In this document: piece after piece, positions 1-9,900 of the stretch
Position numbering within the stretch: the stretch's first letter is position 1
How the letters are laid out: each line of letters starts with the position of its first letter
Source of the DNA: Cochliopodium minus
Lineage: Eukaryota > Discosea > Himatismenida > Cochliopodiidae
Length of the DNA stretch: 21,094 nucleotides
Assembly: GCA_024220525.1 (NCBI GenBank)
Contig: JAMYWO010000196.1
Location: 58,118-79,211, forward strand
Reading direction: 5' to 3'
Made by a program: the position numbers and the translations under genes
Notes under the pieces: model-generated
Seen by the model: only the letters and a program-made list of their open reading frames with translations
Told to the model about the DNA's origin: nothing
Database searches by the model: none

Positions 1-77
1 TTGAGAACGAGAGTAGAGCCTTACCCTGTCTCTTATCTTCTCTCCAAACTTTCTAGTGAACGTGAAGTAATATTTTT
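1..77 (+). repeat. Exact 77-nt direct repeat, copy A (at the window edge)
   Basis: Bases 1-77 match 11567-11643 exactly. The match covers a 66-nt coding stretch plus the first 11 nt of the following intron. Copy A then has an A where copy B has one more T in a T-run. After that single indel about 21 further bases agree, and scattered similarity continues through the intron (for example a shared AATATTTTTATTTAAATTAA). The exons after the two introns are unrelated. Confidence 0.9.
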
Positions 78-1038
78 ATTAAATTTATACTTTTTTTAAA
101 TTAATATTATAAATTATTTTTTAATTTGTTTTTTATTTTTTAATTTGTTTTTTAAAAGTAATTTTATTGATTTTTATTTAAATTCTTTTTAATTCTTTTT
201 TTTTAATATTTTTATTTAAATTAATTTTTTTATTTTATTTTTTTTTATTTAATATTTTTTTTTTGTTTATTTGTTTATTAATTTCTTAATTTAGGAATTT
301 TCTGTAGACTTTAAACAAGAGAAATATGAGAGAATGTTCGCAAAGGAGATGGAACATGAGGGGAGAATCGTTGTGGAGGCCACCCCTACTCTCGACCCTT
401 CCCTTTCCGAAAAGAACGAAAAAGAAAACTACTTCAGCATCATCAGACATAAAACTTATTCCGATTATTATTTGCCTAGAGAAGGTTTTTTTTTTTTAAT
501 TAATTTTTTAATATAATTTATTTTTTATTTTATTTTATTTTTTTTTTTATTTTATTTTTTTTTTTTAAACTTTTAACTCCATTTTGGACCTTTTCTTGTA
601 CAAAATTTTATATTTTTAAATTTTGTTTTTAATATTTATTTTAATTCAATTATTAAATTTATTTTTTTTTTGTATCAATTTTTAATACTTTTAATTTATT
701 TTGTAGCGAAGAAGTTCCAAAACAATAATGACAGAAAACCAAAAAGAAAACCTTTCAACAAAGACAACAGAGGAGGAGGTAAACACTTCAGAGACAACAG
801 AGGAGGAGGAAGAGACAACAATAACAACAGAGAAAACAACAGAGGAAACAGAGAAGAAGATGATGAAGATGACCAAGTCGATAATGTCCCAGAGTTGGAT
901 GAACATCAACTTTTGCAGTTGAAGAAGTTTCGTTACTTGACCCTCCAGAAGAGAATCGAGCTTTACAACCAGACTTTGAAGGATTCTGGCCTTGATTCTG
1001 TTGCTAGGGATTGGTTGCTTGAAAGCCCTTCCAAATAA
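1..1038 (+). CDS. 3' part of a gene with an RG-rich, acidic C-terminal tail (5' end outside the window)
   Basis: Three exons join in phase: 1-66 (open at the left edge), 295-484 and 707-1038, ending in TAA. Both introns are GT-AG and T-rich. The first exon gives 22 residues from LRTRVEPYPV to SSERE. The second exon is charged and polar. The last exon starts with a basic Asn/Arg/Gly stretch holding two RGGG motifs (KPKRKPFNK, then RGGGKHFRD), continues with the acidic run EEDDEDD, and ends with a Leu/Lys-rich helix-like segment. RG motifs next to acidic tracts are common in RNA-binding or translation-associated proteins, but I recognise no family and claim no function. The first exon is identical to part of exon 5 of the 9901-12975 gene, so the two share an upstream module or the assembly has split a duplicated locus. 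Exon structure is fairly sure; identity is unknown. Confidence 0.6.
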
Positions 1039-1208
1039 ATATTCTTTTTTTTAAAAAAAATAAATTAAATTGAAATAAATTATTCTTCAAAAAAAAAAAA
1101 ACTTTCCTTTCAAAAAATAATTTTTTTTTATACAATTAAAATTTTTTTTTTTTTAATTAAAACAAAAATAAATAAAAATAATAAATTATTTTCCCATTTT
1201 CCTTTCTA

Positions 1209-2623
1209 CTACTTTAGATCCCCTCCCTTAAATGGAAGTAATACAGAGACAAGGGCTGCCAACAAGCAGGATCCAGAGAAAAAGAGGATGGGATACCAGA
1301 AGCTTATTGGAGAAAGAACAGTGACAACAAAAGATGTTACTACTCCTCCAATTCTCCCCACAGCATAATCCAAACCCAAACCAGTAGTTCTCAACTCCGT
1401 AGGAAAAAAGTAAACTTTGAAAAAAAAAAAATTTAATTTTTATTTTTATTTTATTTTTTTTTTTTTTTATTATTTTTATTATTTTTTTATTTTTATAATT
1501 TTTTATTTTTTACCTGTCATTACAAAAGCATTTGAAAAAGCAGCAGATATGAAACCACGAGACAACAAAGCAAGAATCAACAAAAAAATTTCCTTCAGTT
1601 TGAACCCCAACAAAAAAGTGAAAACGAAACTCATCAAAAACTGAAACACCAAAAACTTTTTTTCGTTGATATATTTAATCGCCAGAGCTGTCAACAAAAC
1701 TGATGGAAATTCAGCACAAGCAGTTAATAACCTAAATTTTATTTTATTTTGTTATTTTATTTTTTTTTCTTTTTTTATCTTTTATTTTTATTTTTATTTT
1801 TTATTTATTTTTATATTTTTATATTTTTATATTTTATTTTATTTTTATTTTATTTTTTATTTTCCTTTTTACGTGTTGAAATAAACACCTCCATTTTTTT
1901 CTGCGAAGAAGATTGGAGTGAGAATGGCTATACCGTAGTAGCAGAAGACACAAATAAACCACAACAGCAAAGACAAAATGGTGACGTTTCTCACTTCCCT
2001 ACCAAACAATCTAAACAGCTTGAATTTCTTTAATTTTTCTTTTTTGTAAAATAAAAATAAAAATTAATAAAAATTAAGAAAAATAATAAATTGAAACAAA
2101 AAATGATTTTTTAATAAAAAAACAAAATTTATAAAATTAAAATTAATTTAAATCAATAAAAACAAATAAGATGAATAAGAAAATAAAAAAAATGATTTTA
2201 AAATTTAAAATTTTAAATCAAAAATAAAAAGATCAAAAAATATTTACCACAAAAACTTTCATTGTAATAAACAATATCAATCTGATCATAATCATTATTA
2301 TTATTATTATTATCATTATTATTATTATCATTATTTTTCTTATTATTTCTATTTTGATTATTGTTATTGTTGAGATCCTCTTCTTCGAAAACGATTTCAT
2401 AAGGCGGAAGATTTTTTTTGTTTATTTTGGAGATTAAATTGAAGCATTTGATGAGTTTAGGTTTGTCTTTGATGGAGGAGAGGTAATGCGGAGATTCCGG
2501 GACGAAAATGAAAAAAATTCCGAACAAAACGATTGGTATTGCACTCACCACCAAAAAAGGTCTCCATCCCTTATTTTGTAACACCAAATAAGCTATCCCT
2601 GATTCCAAAATGATTCCTACTGA
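1209..2623 (-). CDS. Major facilitator superfamily transporter (SV2/sugar-porter-like), 5' exons missing
   Basis: Four minus-strand exons join in phase: 2623-2248, 2038-1873, 1731-1514 and 1414-1209. Residues read as TM5-TM12 of an MFS carrier. The first exon has GWRPF followed by a helix and PESPHYL, the usual TM5-TM6 end and cytoplasmic motif. A long Asn-rich acidic loop follows. The next exon has a TM7 segment with WFICVFCYYGIAIL, then AEFP before TM8-TM10. The last exon has YFFPTELRTTGLG and RIGG, the conserved TM10-TM11 motif. This points to an organic solute/proton symporter at a membrane; the substrate cannot be told. TM1-TM4 and a start codon are absent. Upstream lie only the low-complexity tracts around the ambiguous base at 2766 and then a different gene, so the truncation is probably an assembly loss. 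Some introns are T-rich and some A-rich on the coding strand. Confidence 0.8.
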
Positions 2624-2690
2624 CTAAAAAATAAAATAAAATTTTTTTGTTTTTTTTATTTTTTATTTTTTATTTTTAAATTTTGTTTCT

Positions 2691-2870
2691 TTTATTTTTA
2701 TTTTTATTTTTATTTTTATTTTTATTTTTATTTTTATTTTTATTTTTATTTTTATTTTTATTTTTNAAAAAATAAAAAATAAAAAATAAAAAATAAAAAA
2801 TAAAAAATAAAAAATAAAAAATAAAAATAAAAAATAAATAAATTAAAAAATAAATAAATTAAAAAATAAA
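2691..2870. repeat. Low-complexity junction: (TTTTTA)n, one ambiguous base, then (AAAAAAT)n
   Basis: About a dozen copies of a TTTTTA hexamer run to 2765. Position 2766 is the only ambiguous base in the window. From 2767 the composition flips to A-rich with a heptamer period (AAAAAAT), decaying into AAATAAAT-like sequence by about 2870. The two arms differ in period, so this is not a simple palindrome. The stretch 2624-2915 contains no gene; it is where the missing 5' exons of the MFS gene should be. Confidence 0.85.
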
Positions 2871-2915
2871 TGACAATAAATAAATTATCAAAAATAAATA
2901 AAAATATGAAATAAT

Positions 2916-4368
2916 TTAGTTTAAATTGTTTTTACAGAGAGCATCTTTCCATTCAGTAAAGTCGTGTCTTTCATGATTTGTGATGAAGTAGATATACTCT
3001 GCGGATTCCAAAATTTCTCTTTTCTTTGAAGTTATTTTGAATCTCTTTTTGTCCTCATTCACAAATATGTCGCAGTCTATCAAGTTTATTCTCTTCATGT
3101 CCGTTTTCGATATCTATAAAAAAAAATAAAAAAATAAAAAAAAAAATAAAATAAAAATTAATAAAAAAATGAAAATAAAAATAAAAATTAATGAATCATA
3201 ACAATTTCTCGAAAATAAAAAATTGAAAACAAAAACTAAAAAACTGAATGAAAAAATTTTTCAAAAAAAAAAATTTAAAATAATTGAAAAAATAAAATAA
3301 TATTAAAAAAAAATATTCAATAATTAATTTAAAAATAAATTTTACGTCTTTGGATCCAAAATGATGGAGAATGTGATTTTCGAGGAGACAGTACCTCCAA
3401 ACCCTTCCTTTTGCATTTTCTGCGGCTTGGATTTGAGCCCATCCCTTTTTAGCGAAATGAGTGGGTTGTTGGAAGCTCAATAATTTGTTTGTGTCTCTTT
3501 CCAATGAAAAATTGCTGATAGATTCCTATCAAAAAGGTATTAAATTTTGATTAAAATGAAATAAAAAATATTTGTTAAAAATAAAACAAATAAAAAACAT
3601 TAATGAAAGTCAAATTCAAAAAATCAAAATAAAAAACAAAAATAAATAGATGATAATTTTAATGAGTTTTATGATCTCCACAACAGAATAAATAATAAAA
3701 AATAAAAAATAAAAGTAAATAATTAAGAAAATAAAAATGAAAATAAAATTAAAAAATAAATAATAAAAATGAAAAATAATAAAAGTAAATGGAATAAATA
3801 ATAAAATGAAAATGAAGTTACCATTTGAGTTTCGGTACATACTAGGGAAAGGTTGTTGTACCAATTTATTTGATCTTTGCTGGATTCGAAGATGAGGTAG
3901 AAGTAATCAAAATTGAGAAAGATTTTGTTGATGGGATTCAAGATCTCAATTGCTTTTGTCAGTTTGTTGTCTTTGTTTCCTATCAAACGGATAGTACATC
4001 CCGCCAATTCAGCTATTTAATAAAATAAAAAAATAAATTAAAATAAATTAAAATAAAATAGATAAATAAATATATATAATAATATTAATGATAATAAAAA
4101 TAATAAATAAAAAATAAATAATAAATAATAAAAAATGAAAAAAATAAAAAATAAAAAATAAAAAATAATAAAAATAAAAAAAATAAAACAATTAAAGAAG
4201 TGAATTTGAAATTTTACCAAACCCTTTGTCCATTGGATTGTTATTTAATTTTAAAGCAACAAATTCTAGTTTGTACATTGCCATTGACACGAGATACTCT
4301 GCTCTCGTCTTAGTCTTTCCCGCAAACTGCACCCAAAGTTTTTGAGACAAAGATTTTGCTTTGCTCAT
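2916..4368 (-). CDS. Tandem pleckstrin-homology (PH) domain protein
   Basis: Four minus-strand exons join in phase (4368-4218, 4012-3822, 3525-3346, 3113-2916) and give 239 residues. ATG at 4368 follows an A-rich context. The C-terminal half is a recognisable PH domain: AKKGWAQIQ (first strand), GRVWRYCLLENHILHHF (second and third strands), INLIDCDIFV, FKI, AEYIYFITN, and the closing helix FTEWKDALCK with the invariant Trp. The N-terminal half looks like a weaker PH or PH-like fold, ending in YLIFESSKDQINWYNNL. PH domains bind phosphoinositides or proteins at membranes; no catalytic domain is present. A small two-PH adaptor is my inference. The stop follows NNLN, but a GTAAAA donor-like site overlaps CKN, so the gene may continue into sequence lost at the 2766 junction. 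Introns are T-rich on the coding strand. Confidence 0.75.
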
Positions 4369-4869
4369 TGATTTTTTGATTAGAAATTCTTTGTTTTCAT
4401 CATTTATTCTTTTTAATTCAATGAAAATTAATAAATTGAAGAATATAAATTCTTGAAATCAAATATTATGAAAAAAAGGTTTAAAAAATATATTTATTTC
4501 TATCCAATCTCAATAATTTTATTATTCTTATTCTTTCTTTTTTTTATTTCTGTTTGATTGAAGGTAAAAATATATATATTTTTTTTTTTACTTGTTTAAT
4601 CTTATATTGGTCTTATCAAGGCTCTTGTTCCCCAATTTGATGATAAGATAGAATAAAAGAAACCATCCCCCAACAATCCCAAATATCAATCCAAAAATGA
4701 ATGCTACTAACATTTCAAAAATATAGTTTTTGAGATAGATTTTAAAAGGTATAACAAATGATCTCTTCAATTTTTTTTTTTTTTTAAACTTTCAGTTAAA
4801 TTTTTTAAAAAAAAAAAAAAATTTGAAATTATTTACTTTATACCTTCTAATCCTTATATCAGTTTTCAT
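4369..4869. promoter_or_regulatory. Divergent intergenic region between the PH gene and the TLC gene
   Basis: About 500 bp separate the start codons of two genes that face away from each other. It holds one doubtful small minus-strand ORF (4713-4588) and long poly-T/poly-A tracts near 4771-4820. It must contain both promoters if the gene models are right. No defined promoter element could be identified. Confidence 0.4.
4588..4713 (-). CDS. Doubtful small single-pass membrane protein ORF
   Basis: From ATG 4713 it encodes 41 residues: MLVAFIFGLIFGIVGGWFLL leads a hydrophobic helix with small-residue spacing, followed by a basic tail (KLGNKSLDKTNIRLNK). The frame stays open upstream as far as a TTG at 4770, so a longer form or an upstream exon is possible. 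The helix followed by a basic tail resembles a real small membrane protein more than random AT-rich sequence. However, there is no family match, and it sits in the divergent region between two stronger genes. Confidence 0.3.
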   Translation of the reverse strand: MLVAFIFGLIFGIVGGWFLLFYLIIKLGNKSLDKTNIRLNK

Positions 4870-6149
4870 ATGGATAAGGTTCCTTTTCCTCTTGATGGTA
4901 TTCATTCCTCTTATATTAAAAGTTGGACCCAAACACCAGTGGATATTCAATACAACTATATTATCATTGCATTCCTATCTGCATTGAGCTATGCTTCTTT
5001 GAATTTCTTTTGGGGAGATCTTCTATTCAAGAAATTTTCAAAAACTTATATCACTCTCGATCAACCAAGGAAGAATGTGTGGATAAATAAGTAAGAATAA
5101 TCGGTTTTATAAAAATATTCTCTTAATTATTGTCATTCATTTATAAAAAATTTGGATTTTGAAACAACCACCTTTAAATGAAATCCATAATTAGATAGAA
5201 GAAAAAAACCTTCAAATATAATGAACAAATAAAATCAAATATAAATGTTATTATGAACCAATATTATATGTATTCAAATGAATAGTTTATCGAAAGAGAT
5301 TCGAATACATTTCGTTGATATTTAATATTAAAATTTTATTCAATTTTTCACTGAAAATAAAAAAAAAAAGATTTGCTTCGGTATTGCATTCTATTCAGAG
5401 TGGGATTGGATCATTGTGGGCTGTATTTATAATAGGAAGAGAACGAGGAATGTCATCAGATCCTTTCTTCACCGTGGTTCCCGAATTTGAAATATTGTTG
5501 AGTATCACCATTGGTTATTTGATACAGGATACTATATTCATAATTGTGAAAGAATGTCCAACAATCTACTTGGATCTTTTTCACCATTCTATTGCTTTAT
5601 TTGCCTTCATATGTAATGTTGTAAGAAAAATTTTATTTTATTCCATAATAAAATCTATTCGATTATAATCGATTACATCAACATTTATCATTCCAAAAAC
5701 TATATTCCATCTATCCATATCATAATTATTGAATTATAGAATTGCATATAAGCTTCATTTAATCATTTTTTTTTTAAAAAAAAAAGATTTATCACAGATC
5801 CACTTATTGGGCAATGTTCTTTTTATTAATGGAACTCACAACACCATTTTTGAACATGAGATGGTACCTCATAAAGATGGAAAAAACAAAAACAACATTT
5901 TACACCGTAGTCAACTTGTTTGTGTTTCTCACTTGGTCTTTGTGCAGAATTTTCGTTTGTATTTACATAGGTTTTGAGATTTTTAGATTGTATCCTTTGT
6001 TACATAAAATAGAGTATCATTTGGCTTTACATTTTTATATTGCTTACGCTGGTTTGATTTATTTAAACTTTTCTTGGTACTTCAAAATTTTTGCTTTGTT
6101 CATCAAATTGTTGAAGGGTGAATCCACAGAAAGGACTAAAGAAGACTAA
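4870..6149 (+). CDS. TLC-domain (TRAM-LAG1-CLN8) multi-pass membrane protein, TMEM56/TLCD4-like
   Basis: Three exons join in phase (4870-5090, 5371-5620, 5787-6149) and give 277 residues. The start at 4870 lies just after a stop-rich leader. Features are an N-terminal TM near residues 28-50, then NKFASVLHSIQSG (the W/N-x-R/K..S..H start of the TLC core), a D/H-rich middle TM region with YLDLFHHSIAL, and RSTYWAMFFLLMELTTPFLN, which closely fits the TLC signature E-L-(S/T)-TPF-N-RW. Later TM segments include FLTWSLCRIFVCIYIG. The tail is basic (STERTKED). The family sits in the ER, Golgi or plasma membrane and includes lipid-handling proteins. Ceramide synthase is unlikely because the Lag1p motif (HxxxDD) is not seen. 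The splice model is supported by the TLC motifs running across both junctions. Introns 5091-5370 and 5621-5786 are plain AT-rich without hexamer arrays. Confidence 0.85.
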
Positions 6150-6389
6150 ACCCTTTTTTTAACTTTGTTTGATACATTTTCTAATTTATTAAAAAAACTA
6201 AACAAAACATTCTCTATTTCATTGTTTTGAACAGATTTAAAATCCAATAAATTATTTCTCTCGGAGCAAAATTTTAGTTATGTACCAAAAAGGTCAAGAA
6301 TCTTTAAACTTTTATAAGAATAAAATGATTTATTTTTCATATAATTTCTTTTTTGCATTTTCAATTATATAAAATAAAATTAAAAAAAT

Positions 6390-7613
6390 ATGGAAGAAAA
6401 ATCAAATATAATTACAGAAGAATTATCTTTCAAACAATATATCAAAGCCCCCAAAAAGCTAAGAAAAAAATTGAAAGAAGAAGATTCCTTATATGAGCTC
6501 AAAATTAGTGAGAATTCCAACGAAGAATGGATATTAACTCATAATGATATAAAAAAGGCAACCATGAGAAGAAAAGATAAAATGGGATTCGAAATTACTG
6601 GGGAGAAAGAACATGTGGAAGCATTGATGAGAATCATTGCTTCATGTTTCAGCGATAAAATGAATAATATAGTTTCTGTTCAAATGAATAATTCACTCAA
6701 AGAAACTAAAGTAGATATAGAAATCAATGAAGAAGATGTTCAAAAGAAAATCTTTGAAATTTCAAAGGAAAGAGGATTGTTGGTGTTATTGATTGTGATG
6801 GATGATTTGGAAGGGATGGGAATGAAGATTAAATGCGATAAAATGCAAATCACATGGATATATCTCTCCCCAATGGATGATTATTTAACAATAGATAATA
6901 AAGAAGATATCATCTCTTCAAATGAAAAGAAAATCAAAATTGTAAGAGAAATTAAAAAAGTTTTAAAAGTTTTTTATTTTAATTTATTTGAAATGTCAAA
7001 AAAAAAGACAGGATTAGATTTGAGGAAAGCATTTTTTTATTGTAGAGAACACACTCCTTCGTTTCTTTATCAATTAATGTACGGAAAAATAATCTACGAA
7101 AGAGAAGATATAAGGAAAACAATCATTAACTCGACATTTCCTGCTAACCTAATCAAATCGCTTTGTTATTACCATTCCACCATTATTAAAAAACTAAAAT
7201 TAGCAATAACCCACAAAAATAACAAGACAGTAAGAAAAGAAACTTATTTAGATTTGATAAGAAGCACTCTTTCTTTGCTTTGGGTCTCTTCTCACTTAAA
7301 ATTAAGATCTGATTTCTCTTTTTTTATTCCTTCTAATGTTTTTACTTTGCTCAAAGATTTAAACTCTCCAAATTTCCATTTTGAAAAATTTTCCAAGAAT
7401 TTGTGTGAAGATCTCTTTTCTTGTCTCTCTTTGTTTAAGGAGAGGGAGGAGATTGATCGTATCCCTTCCGTTGATGATTGGATCAAATCTTTCTCCTTTG
7501 ACATCAACCACTCTATCACCATTCAAGATATTGGAAGTACCAAGAAGATTGATTCTTTATTCACTTCTCTCGTTTTAAAATATAATATCATCTTTTTTGA
7601 AAATAAAAATTGA
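6390..7613 (+). CDS. Intronless 407-residue protein of unknown function
   Basis: A single uninterrupted frame, ATG in an A-rich context (AAAAAAATATG) and TGA stop. No signal peptide, no clear TM segment. Residues 1-70 are strongly charged (KKLRKKLKEED). Around residues 65-190 a mixed alpha/beta region includes KMGFEITGEKEHVEALMRII and LLVLLIVMDDLEGMG. The C-terminal half is helical with many Leu/Phe/Ser. I do not recognise a family. The length, the codon use and the lack of stops in AT-rich DNA make it a real gene. It stands out because most clear multi-domain neighbours have introns. An orphan or fast-evolving protein is likely. Confidence 0.75.
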   Translation: MEEKSNIITEELSFKQYIKAPKKLRKKLKEEDSLYELKISENSNEEWILTHNDIKKATMRRKDKMGFEITGEKEHVEALMRIIASCFSDKMNNIVSVQMNNSLKETKVDIEINEEDVQKKIFEISKERGLLVLLIVMDDLEGMGMKIKCDKMQITWIYLSPMDDYLTIDNKEDIISSNEKKIKIVREIKKVLKVFYFNLFEMSKKKTGLDLRKAFFYCREHTPSFLYQLMYGKIIYEREDIRKTIINSTFPANLIKSLCYYHSTIIKKLKLAITHKNNKTVRKETYLDLIRSTLSLLWVSSHLKLRSDFSFFIPSNVFTLLKDLNSPNFHFEKFSKNLCEDLFSCLSLFKEREEIDRIPSVDDWIKSFSFDINHSITIQDIGSTKKIDSLFTSLVLKYNIIFFENKN

Positions 7614-7711
7614 TTTATAATATAATCAAAAAAGAGATCTCTTATTTGAGGACATCATCATTGATTTCAATATCCTTTTTCAAATTTATCCTTGAATAAA
7701 AATAAAAAAAA

Positions 7712-8918
7712 ATGAAGGAACAAACAAAAGAAAATTTGAAATGGGGAGATGAGGAGGAAGAATACAAAACTATCACTGAATATAAAAATACTGAAACTGG
7801 CAAAGTAAAGGTTGTAAAAAAAATTAGGAAGTATAAAAAAATCGAGAAAATAAAGAAATCTGTTCTTGAAAGAAGGGTATAATTGATTCCATTAATTTAC
7901 CTTTAATTATGAAGGAATATAAAAATAAACTTAATTTTCTCAATTTATTAACAAAAATTTATATTTTGATTGCTGAAAAAAAAAAAGAAATGGAAAAAGT
8001 TTGGAAGATGTGAAGGACAAGAAAGAGGTCCTGAAGCTGGAGTCACTGAAATATCAAATGATATTGTAAATATTGAATTAACTGTTGATTCTAAAGATTC
8101 CAAAGATTCCACCATTTGCAGGTAAATTAAATCGAAAAAAAAAACAAAATAATGAAAAATAAAGACATAGATGAACATCAAAAAAAGAATTAAATGATTA
8201 TCTTCCATCATATCGCATAAGGAAAAATTATTTTCATTTTAATGCGATTATTCCAATATACACTAAATGAAAATAACAATTTTATTTTGATATTTCGATG
8301 TTTGATTTTTTTATACTGTCCAAAATATGTCTGGATATCGAGACATATTTATAAAAACTAAAAATTATTTCCTTATGTCACTCATATATCAAAATTACAG
8401 TAATGAAATATTGAAATATACCATTAATCTATTTCTATTTAAATCCTTATTCCTATCATTTTAACCCATATTGTCCAATAATTCTATTTTATAATACAAG
8501 ATATTGTGGATTGGAACATTGGTCTAGGGATTGTCCCCATAAAGATGAAATCTCCAATCTCTTGGACATCATCTCCAGAGTGGAAAATACCAAAGAAGAT
8601 ACAGAAACAATCAACGTCACACAAAACTACAGAAACAACAGAAATCAAATCAGAATCACCGAACCAACCAATGCCATCAGAATCAATGGACTTTCAGAGG
8701 AAGCAGATAAAGATTACATCTACGAAAAATTCAGAAGATATGGAGAACTTGAAAGAGTCCATCTTGTTAGGGATCGTGATACCAACAAATTGAGAGGTTT
8801 TGGATTTGTCACTTATAAGCGTGTTTCTTCTGCTATTGAGGCTTTGAAAGAATTGAATGGTCATGGTTATGAAAATCAAGCTTGGACTCTTGAATATGCT
8901 CATCCTGTCAAAAATTAA
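7712..8918 (+). CDS. EIF3G: Translation initiation factor eIF3 subunit g
   Basis: Three exons (7712-7876, 7988-8121, 8501-8918) join in phase to give 238 residues. The N-terminus has NLKWGDEEEEYKT and a TEYKNTETGKVKVVKKIRK stretch, then ERR|KWKKFG, the hallmark eIF3g/TIF35 order (WADE-like acidic start, G-K-V-K, W-K-K-F-G). A zinc-binding CCHC motif follows at about residues 99-111 (CRYCGLEHWSRDC, then PHK); its codons are split by the second intron. An RRM fills about 158-236, with RNP2-like AIRINGL and RNP1-like LRGFGFVTY, ending WTLEYAHPVKN. In other eukaryotes eIF3g works in the cytoplasmic eIF3 complex, in scanning and reinitiation, and binds eIF3i. The protein is shorter than animal eIF3g (about 320) but close to the yeast length. 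Start ATG 7712 is preceded by a run of A. Identification is strong. Confidence 0.93.
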
Positions 8919-9053
8919 GAAAGAGGGGGAATGGATTTATTTTTTAAAAACCCTTTATAATATTAAATATTTAATTTTCAAAATTTTGTTCTTTTGAAAA
9001 ATATCCTTTCTTTGTTGAATTATTAATTTTTCCATTTCCCTATATTTTTGATT

Positions 9054-9212
9054 TCATTTGTCTTTCTTTTTTGATTCGTTTTCAAGCTTTTCCAAATTCT
9101 TTATTTTTTCATTTGTAATATCTATTTGTCTCAATATCTCCAAATAATTTGTTTGTTTATCTAGTATGCTTGTTATTATTTCATTTTGTGATCTTTCTTT
9201 ATTTTTATCCAT
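9054..9212 (-). CDS. Small coiled-coil protein, possible
   Basis: ATG at 9212 gives 52 residues. After a charged start (MDKNKERSQNE) there is one long heptad-like helix (IITSILDKQTNYLEILRQID, then NEKIKNLEKLENE) and a Lys-rich end. Small proteins of this shape occur as subunits of tethering or trafficking complexes, but no specific family can be assigned. It is convergent with eIF3g, about 135 bp away, and divergent from the small gene at 9385. The heptad pattern is better than expected for noise, but the size makes this tentative. Confidence 0.4.
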   Translation of the reverse strand: MDKNKERSQNEIITSILDKQTNYLEILRQIDITNEKIKNLEKLENESKKKDK

Positions 9213-9384
9213 CTTCAAGTTGGTGTATAAGAGTATTTTATGTGATTTATTATTCTCCTTTGAATTTTTTTTATAAATATGTGATAAAGAAAGACTTAAA
9301 ATTTGAAACCACAATGTTTTTCAAGACCTTCAAAAAAGATGAAAGTTTCTGATGTTAAATTATGAAGAAAAATATTTTAAAAAA

Positions 9385-9594
9385 ATGAAGAATATATTTA
9401 TTAAGAACAAAAATGTCTTCAAATCATTTCAATTGAAAAGAACCTATTGTTATTGGAGTTATGAAGAGTTCAAAAGACCTCCAGATACCATCTCTTGGGG
9501 AAATTTATTATATCATAAAGCCAAAAAACCATTATATCATTCCAAACCACAATATTATGATTATGAAGGTAAAATAATAAAATCAAATGAATAA
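9385..9594 (+). CDS. Small protein with a mitochondrial-presequence-like N-terminus
   Basis: The frame opens at ATG 9352, but ATG 9385 is preferred because AAAAAA precedes it, as in the neighbouring genes, and because the resulting N-terminus has no acidic residue. It gives 69 residues. Residues 1-21 (MKNIFIKNKNVFKSFQLKRT) are basic and could be amphipathic, ending at R-T-Y, which fits the R-x-Y type of matrix-peptidase site. The mature part is polar and aromatic-rich (YWSYEEFKRPPDTISWGNLL, then HSKPQYYDYEGK), reminiscent of small mitochondrial ribosomal or respiratory-complex subunits. I do not recognise the family; the mitochondrial assignment is inference from composition only. Confidence 0.5.
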   Translation: MKNIFIKNKNVFKSFQLKRTYCYWSYEEFKRPPDTISWGNLLYHKAKKPLYHSKPQYYDYEGKIIKSNE

Positions 9595-9900
9595 ATAACA
9601 CCCTTTAAATAATAAATCAATCTTAGATTAATTAAGAAATTCTATTATTATACTCTTTGATTAAATGTTTAAAGTTACATAAAGAAAAATGATCCTTTAT
9701 ATTTAATAATTTTAAGAGATTATAGAAATATTTACAATTAAACAACATATGGAGGAATAATTTTTCAAAATCATCCTTTATTATTTCATTTATAACGATT
9801 ATTATAGAAGATAAAGCATTTTTAGAATTAATCCCCAAATAAATTTTCACAATCAAAATTATTTACATTTTTTTCAAATAAAAAAAATATAGATACTGTA
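9595..9900. other. Intergenic stretch, nothing convincing
   Basis: About 300 bp of AT-rich sequence between the small gene ending at 9594 and ATG 9901. It contains a weak minus-strand frame (9856-9632) beginning at TTG with no recognisable domain. The last 30 bp before ATG 9901 are A-rich. It presumably carries the promoter of the 9901 gene, but no element can be named. Confidence 0.4.

Noticed and set aside
691-922. Other frames over the RG-rich tail of the first gene
   Set aside because: Low-complexity Ser/Val- and Thr/Glu-rich translations caused by the AGA/GGA repeats; only one frame joins in phase with the upstream exon.
2691-2870. Telomere-like or satellite hairpin at the ambiguous base
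   Set aside because: The arms have different periods (6 and 7) and neither resembles a telomere repeat; assembly junction is simpler.
9632-9856. Minus-strand 74-residue frame upstream of the 9901 gene
   Set aside because: It begins at TTG, has no domain, and sits in a likely promoter; composition is what stop-poor AT-rich DNA gives by chance.
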